Below are positions 59,001-64,000 of a DNA stretch of 64,000 nt, piece by piece. Below the pieces are notes generated by a model. The model searched no databases. It was not told the DNA's origin and saw only the letters and a program-made list of their open reading frames with translations. Origin of the DNA: Ilumatobacter sp963746265. GTDB taxonomy: Bacteria; Actinomycetota; Acidimicrobiia; Acidimicrobiales; Ilumatobacteraceae. The DNA is taken from contig CAVVAM010000013.1 in assembly GCA_963746265.1 (NCBI GenBank), positions 186,001 to 250,000 on the forward strand. Reading direction: 5' to 3'. The translations under genes were made by a program, and so were the position numbers. Position 1 is the stretch's first letter. The number at the start of each line of letters is the position of its first letter.

Positions 59001-62000
59001 GCCCTGGCGTTCTCGCCCAGCCTCGTCGTGAACGGGCTCGGGTTGCGGATCGGCTCGACGAACGGGCCGTTGCTCGACACCGTGCTCACGCTCGACTCCG
59101 TCGCCCTGCACGTGTACGCCGCGATCGACGGGTCGGGCCCGCGCAGCGGTGGGGTGCAGATCCAGCTCAGCAACCTCGCCGTCGCTGCCGACGGCGCACA
59201 GGGCGACAACACGATCGCCCAGGGGATCATGAGCGACACCGGCTCGTCGCCCCCGCAGCCGGCGTTCTCGCCGGCGCTGGCGATCCAGAAGCACGGCAAC
59301 GACCCGGTCGGCGTCAGCCTGCGCGCCGGCGACGGCGACGGACCGTGGTGGATCGCGATTCAGAAGGGCTTCGGCCCGCTCTACCTCGAGCAGGTCGGCT
59401 TCGGCACCGAGATGGCGAGCGGCCGACTCGCCAGCATCTCGCTGCTGATGGACGGCTCGATCTCGATGTTCGGCCTCACGTGTGCCGTCGACGACCTGTC
59501 GATCACGTACTTCGTCAGCAACGGCGACTTCTTCAACGCCGCCAACTGGGCGGTCGACCTCGCCGGGCTGGCGGTGTCGGCCGACATGGCCGGGCTGTCG
59601 ATCAGCGGCGGCCTGCTCAAGCAGACCAGCGACCAGGGCGTCGAGTACCTCGGGATGCTGCTCGCCCGGTTCGGCGTGTACGGCATCACGATCTTCGGCG
59701 GCTACGGCGAGGGTGAGGAGAACGGCCAGAAGTTCACCGCCTTCTTCGCGGTGGGTGCGGTGAACGGGCCGATCGGCGGCCCGCCGGCGTTCTTCCTCAC
59801 CGGTATCGGCGGCGGGTTCGGCATCAACCGCCAGCTCGTCGTCCCGACCGACCTGTCGGACTTCGGCGACTACCCGCTGATCCAGGCGCTCGACATCGCC
59901 GCCTCGCCGTCGGACCCGATGGACCAGCTCCGCTCGCTCGGCGCGTACTTCCCGATGGAGCAGGGCACGTTCTGGTTCGCGGCCGGGCTGTCGTTCAACA
60001 GCTTTGCGCTGGTCGACGGCATCGCCGTCGTGGCGGTCGAGATCGGCGACGGCCTCGACATCAACCTGCTCGGCCTGGCCCGAATGGCGCTCCCCCGACC
60101 GCAGGTCGCGCTCGTGTCGATCGAGGTCGCACTGCTGGTGCGCTTCTCGAGCTCGGAGGGCGTCCTGTGGGTGCAGGGCCAGCTCACCGACAACTCGTGG
60201 CTGCTCTACCCAGAGATCAAGCTCACCGGTGGCTTCGCGTTCGTCATCTGGTTCAAGGGCGAGCACCGCGGCGAGTTCGTGCTCACGCTCGGCGGATACC
60301 ACCCCGACTTCAAGCGCGACGGCTACCCGGTCGTCCCTCGTCTCGGGCTCTCGTGGCAGATCGGGAGCAACATCATCATCGAGGCCGGCAGCTACTTCGC
60401 GCTGACGTCCGAGGCGCTGATGGCCGGCGGCGACTTCTTCGCTTCCGCCTCGTTCGGGCCGGCGTGGGCCGAGGTCAAGTTCGGCGCTCACGGCATCGTC
60501 TACTTCGATCCGTTCCGCTACCAGGTGAACGTCTACGCCCGCATCGCGGCCGGCGTCACGATCGACACGTGGATCTTCGGCGAGATCACGATCTCGGTCA
60601 GCCTCGGCGCCCGGATCGACGTCACCGGGCCCGACTTCCACGGCAAGGCGACGTTCGAGGTCGGACCGGTCGACATCACCGTCGAGTTCGGCGGGAGCGA
60701 TCGGTCGCAGATCAACTACCTCGCCGGCGCGGCGTTCGTCGACAAGTACCTCGACGCCGCCGAGAGCGGGGCCGGTGCGCTCGCCCACGCCGCGATGACC
60801 GCCTTCGGCGCGCTCCCCGCGAAGGGCGAGGACTCGACCCCCGACGGATCGGCGGCGCGGCCGTTCGTGGTCGTCGTCGAGTTCGGCCTGACGTTCACCA
60901 GTGCCGTCCCGACGGTCCAGGTCAAGCTCGCACGCGCTCCGGCACCCATCACGAACGTTCCGTATCCGCCGAGCAAGTCGCTCGGCGTGGCACCGATGGG
61001 TCCGCAGACGTTCGACCCGGTGCTCGAGCTGTCGTGGCTGCGCAATGGCGTCGTGGAGCCGTTCCCGTTCACCCCCACCGCCCGGCCGTTCGGGGCGTTC
61101 CCGTCCGGGGTCTGGGGACCGCCGCAGGACATGGACAACCGCAAGGTCCCGAAGGCGGAGATGATCGAGGCGCTCAGCGAGCTCGATCTCGTCGCCGTCG
61201 CGACCGAGTCGCCCGGCGGGCCGGAGATCCCCTACTACCAGGTCGAGATCGGGAAGCGGAAGCCACTGCCGTTCAGCCGTCGGCCCTCCGACGTGACTGC
61301 GCTGCGGAACGGTTCGGCGGCACTGGCCGGCCTGATCACCGCGCCGACGACGGTCACCGGCGCGTTCACGTCGGCCGGTACGTTCCTCTCACAGACCGCG
61401 ACGCCGACGTCGCTCGCCTCGCTGCGCGGGGAACGCCAGGCCCCGCCGCGGCTGGGCACGCTCGGCGAGGGGCTCGACATCGACGCCATCACGGTCGCAC
61501 CGGCGATCGGCGACCACCCGCCCGACAAGGTGTTCGACCACTTCGTCGACGCCCCGATCGCGATCGGTCTGCTGTCGGGCGCGTCGGTCGACCTGCGGAC
61601 GGCGTCCCCGACCCGCACGACGGTGAAGGGGTCGGGTCGGTTGTGGCGCACCGCGCCACCGACGATGGCCGCCGTCGAGGCGTCGCGCAGCAGGTCGATC
61701 GCGACTCGGCTCGTGATCCGCGAGACCGAGGCGGTCTCGACCCGAGCGGCCCGCGGCCGCGGCCGGGCCGCCGGGACCGTGATCGGCGCCGTGACGGTGC
61801 CGCCGACGGCCGCCGCCCACGCGTCGACGGCGATCGTCGGTCGCGCCGGTGGCAGCGGGAACGACCAGCTCACGGCGTTCGCGACCGGCCTGATCGGCGG
61901 TCGGCGACCGCGTGCCGTCGCCGCCGACGGCCGGCCGCGTGCATCGGCCCCGGCGCCGGGCGCGACCCTGGAGCCCGGCCAGACCGTCGTGTTGCGGCTG

Positions 62001-63060
62001 CCCAACGCCGACCGCGACGCCGGCGACGGCGACCGGCCCGAGCTCGCGATCGGCGGCGCGCCGGCCCGCGTGATCGTCCTCGGCCATGGCGGTGGGGTGC
62101 TCCGCGACGTCGTCGTCGGCGAACGCGGCGACGGCGCGGCACGGGCGGATGCGATACCGATCGAACGCGGCGCCGAACGGATCGTGGCGCTCGGCCAAGG
62201 CGAGGCCCGCCGGGACGACGTCGGGCTCGACCGCGGCCTCGCCGGATGGCACGCCGGCATGCAGCTGCCGTACGTCGGCTGGACGACGGCGATCGGCCCC
62301 GGCTGCGTCGTCCGCTCTCTCGGCGAGCCGCTGACGCAGAACCGTGAGCGACTGGCCGCCGGCTGGATCGAGGGCGCCGAGCTGGCGCGGGGCCTCAGCA
62401 CGGTGACGACGCGCTTCGCCGACCGAGTGACGACCATCGTGCTGATCGTCGACGATCCGGCGGCGTTCGGCGATCAGGTGAACGGTCGCCGGCTGCTGCT
62501 CGGGCTCGACGGCGCCACGCGGGCCACCGATGCTGCCGGCCGTGAGCAACCACCGGTCGTGTTGGCGATGGAGAACCGGAGCGTCCTCGCCTACGACGTG
62601 GTGCCCGAGCGCGGCCGCCCGGTCGTCGTGACGGTCAACAGCGAGCTCGGGTGGTCGCTGGTCGGCGTGATGGGTGCGGTCGGTCTCACCGCCGAGGGGG
62701 CCGTGGCGCTGATCTCGTCACGCGGGCTCGATGCCGCCGTCCAACCGTTCGCTCCCGGGCCGACCGGTGTGAGCAAGCTCGTCTGGCGGGGCGCGACCCG
62801 AACCCCCGACGAGCGTGCGCTGGCCCGCACGCTGGCGAGCGGTCGACCCGGCGAACGCCTTCGTGTCGCCCGAGCGGCCGCGGCCAAGAAGACCACCACC
62901 AAGAAGACCACCACCAAGAAGGCCGCCGCGAAGAAGACGACGGCGAAGAAGACGACGGCGAAGAAGACGACGGCCGAAGAACACCGGAACCAAGACGAGC
63001 ACGGCCAAGAAGACCGCCACCGCGAAGACGACGGCGAAGCGAACGAGGAGGCGCCGCTGA
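53010..63060 (+). CDS. Giant DUF6603-type protein with Lys/Thr/Ala tail; one-base insertion near 62974
   Basis: ATG 53010 opens a frame that runs without a stop to the window end. About 3349 residues result if one extra C at 62974-62975 is ignored, because the Lys-rich repeat then continues (KKTTAKNTGTKTSTAKK) to the TGA at 63058. The chain is a long series of beta-rich repeats with few Lys and many Asp, Val, Gly and Ala. Residues about 2290-2570 match the DUF6603 core: FNSFALVDGIAVVAVEIG, LTGGFAFVIWFKGEHRGEF, TLGGYHPDFKRDGYPVVPRL, EALMAGGDFFASASFG. The last 60 residues are KKTTT/KKTTA repeats, like histone or nucleoid-protein tails. No signal peptide is seen. DUF6603 function is unknown; it is found in very large proteins of unclear role. 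Confidence 0.85.
62880..63057 (+). repeat. AAG AAG ACG ACG/ACC repeat tract encoding KKTTA/KKTTT tail
   Basis: A 15-base repeat (AAGAAGACGACGGCG and near copies) encodes the basic tail of the giant protein. A single extra C at 62974-62975 breaks the pattern ACGACGGCGAAG to ACGACGGCCGAAG and shifts the frame. Slippage in the repeat or a base-calling error could explain it. Confidence 0.75.
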
Positions 63061-64000
63061 TGCCCGAGACCGGACACTTCGTCCTGCACTCGAACGTGAT
63101 GCCGCCGCTGACGGCGGGGAAGTACCAGCTCAAGAGCGAGCACACCGGTACGCCGTTCGACGTCGCCGACGAGTTCACGCACGTCGACGTGTCGTCGCCG
63201 CGCTACACGATGCCACCAGAGCAGATCCTGTCGTCGTTCCCACCCGCCAACGCCGAGGGCGCCTTCGGTGACCGGCTGCCCCAGATCGTCCTCAAGCGCC
63301 GGACGCTCCCGTGGGAACGGAACCCGGCGGGCGAGACCGAGCCATCGGACACGCCCTGGCTGGCACTGGTCGTCGTCGCCGAAGGCGAGGCGGAGCTGTC
63401 CGAGACGGCGAGCGTCGACGAGTGCGTGACGCCGGGCACCGATCTGCTCGATCCCCAGGACCGGGACGTCGAGAAGGGTCTGTACCTCAGCGTGACCGAG
63501 ACCGTCCTGAAGAAGATCTTCCCGTGTGAGGAGGATCTGCGCCACCTCACCCACGTCCGCGAGGTCGACATCAACGACACCGAGCTGGCGAACGGCGACG
63601 ACGACGGATGGCTGGCGGTCGTGATGGCCAACCGGCTCCCGGTGTTCGACACCGCGACCGGCGCACCGGTGCGGTACATGGCGTGCCTCGTCAACGTCGA
63701 AGGCCAGCTCGACGCGCTGCCCGAACCGCAGCCGGCAGTCGACTTCTTCGAGTTCGCGGTGGTGCAGGACTGGTCGGTGCTCGCCAACGTGGCCGCCACG
63801 CCCGACCACGTCGTGATCGGCACCGAACTCATCAACGTCCAGCTGCCCGCAGTGCTCGGTGCCGCCGACGGCCCGCCGGCGGACGTGCCGGCCGCGCCAC
63901 GGGCCGCCGCAGCCTCGGGAGCGGCGCTCAGCGTCGGCACCGCCCTCGACGGGTCGGCATCGGTCACGCGTCAGGTGTCGGTCGCCTCGCAATGGGCGAG
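63060..64000 (+). CDS. Third gene of DUF6603 operon, C-terminus cut by window edge
   Basis: ATG at 63060 overlaps the repaired stop of the giant gene (TGATG), and the frame is open to the window end (313 residues seen). It begins MPETGHFVLHSNVMPPLTAG and includes VDVSSPRYTMPPEQILSSFP, LPQIVLKRRTLPWERNP and DTPWLALVVVAEGEAEL. It looks like a large beta-rich structural protein without a signal peptide. In the sequence as given it is fused in frame to the giant gene because of the extra base, but the ATGA overlap and the correct ending of the giant tail favour a separate gene. No family is recognised. It presumably works with the giant protein. Confidence 0.75.
   Translation, partial: MPETGHFVLHSNVMPPLTAGKYQLKSEHTGTPFDVADEFTHVDVSSPRYTMPPEQILSSFPPANAEGAFGDRLPQIVLKRRTLPWERNPAGETEPSDTPWLALVVVAEGEAELSETASVDECVTPGTDLLDPQDRDVEKGLYLSVTETVLKKIFPCEEDLRHLTHVREVDINDTELANGDDDGWLAVVMANRLPVFDTATGAPVRYMACLVNVEGQLDALPEPQPAVDFFEFAVVQDWSVLANVAATPDHVVIGTELINVQLPAVLGAADGPPADVPAAPRAAAASGAALSVGTALDGSASVTRQVSVASQWA

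Noticed and set aside
62960..63060. Programmed ribosomal frameshift at the end of the giant gene
   Set aside because: No clear slippery heptamer or downstream structure was identified, and similar indels occur elsewhere in unrelated genes, so error is simpler.
41861..64000. Contractile injection system or prophage tail cluster
   Set aside because: LysM, lysozyme-like and giant beta-rich proteins suggest it, but no sheath, tube, baseplate, tape-measure, AAA+ ClpV-type or terminase gene was seen in the window.
1..64000. tRNA, rRNA or riboswitch genes
   Set aside because: No cloverleaf, rRNA or known riboswitch pattern was recognised by eye; a covariance-model scan would be needed to be sure.

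Overview
The window is high-GC DNA with densely packed genes, Actinobacteria-like codon use and many ATGA/GTGA overlaps. It carries a class III cyclase-AAA-TPR regulator, SulP, DrrAB-type ABC genes and a subtilase with an (ATWSG)n tail. This points to a free-living actinomycete, possibly of the Acidimicrobiia (inference; no rRNA or marker gene is present). No tRNA, rRNA, CRISPR array, insertion sequence or integrase was seen.

Region 1 (1-8.0 kb) is ordinary metabolism and envelope: a truncated universal stress protein, a metallo-beta-lactamase (MBL) fold hydrolase, a lipoprotein, a choline-sulfatase-like enzyme, a SulP transporter and a CapA-like protein. Region 2 (8.3-12.6 kb) is a minus-strand operon of a TPR-CHAT protein, a zinc-ribbon protein and a membrane protein. 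Region 3 (13.2-21 kb) has a peptidoglycan-binding/Excalibur lipoprotein, an ABC exporter with its TetR regulator, a methyltransferase-like protein and a secreted subtilisin with a repeat tail followed by a 37-residue ORF.

Region 4 (21-51.7 kb) is the striking part. It holds a cyclase-AAA-TPR regulator, a 53-residue zinc-finger protein, five caspase-like (peptidase C14) genes and a second CHAT gene. The caspase-like genes are joined to STAND/NACHT-type NTPase, WD40-like, DUF4384-like, PDZ and thioredoxin-like modules. Interleaved are an LCAT-type lipase, a peptidoglycan amidase with LysM and a carboxypeptidase/lysozyme/LysM protein. All three hydrolases act on envelope substrates yet lack visible signal peptides. 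A five-gene minus-strand operon (37.1 to 30.3 kb) is followed by a divergent plus-strand run (37.4 to 51.2 kb). The same zinc-finger module occurs as the stand-alone 53-residue protein and inside the MBL-CHAT fusion. I read this as a multi-protease signalling or self-destruction (possibly antiviral) island; that role is inference.

Region 5 (51.8-64 kb) has a small membrane protein and then a tightly overlapping operon: a 209-residue protein, a giant ~3,350-residue DUF6603-type protein with a Lys/Thr/Ala tail, and the start of another large protein.

Several genes are interrupted by net one-base indels, in at least three cases in G/C homopolymers (near 1378, 25832, 33334, 47695, 52010, 52144 and 62974). 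Protein similarity continues cleanly in the next frame each time. These look like assembly or base-calling errors more than true pseudogenes, and such genes are given as single CDS entries with the break noted.
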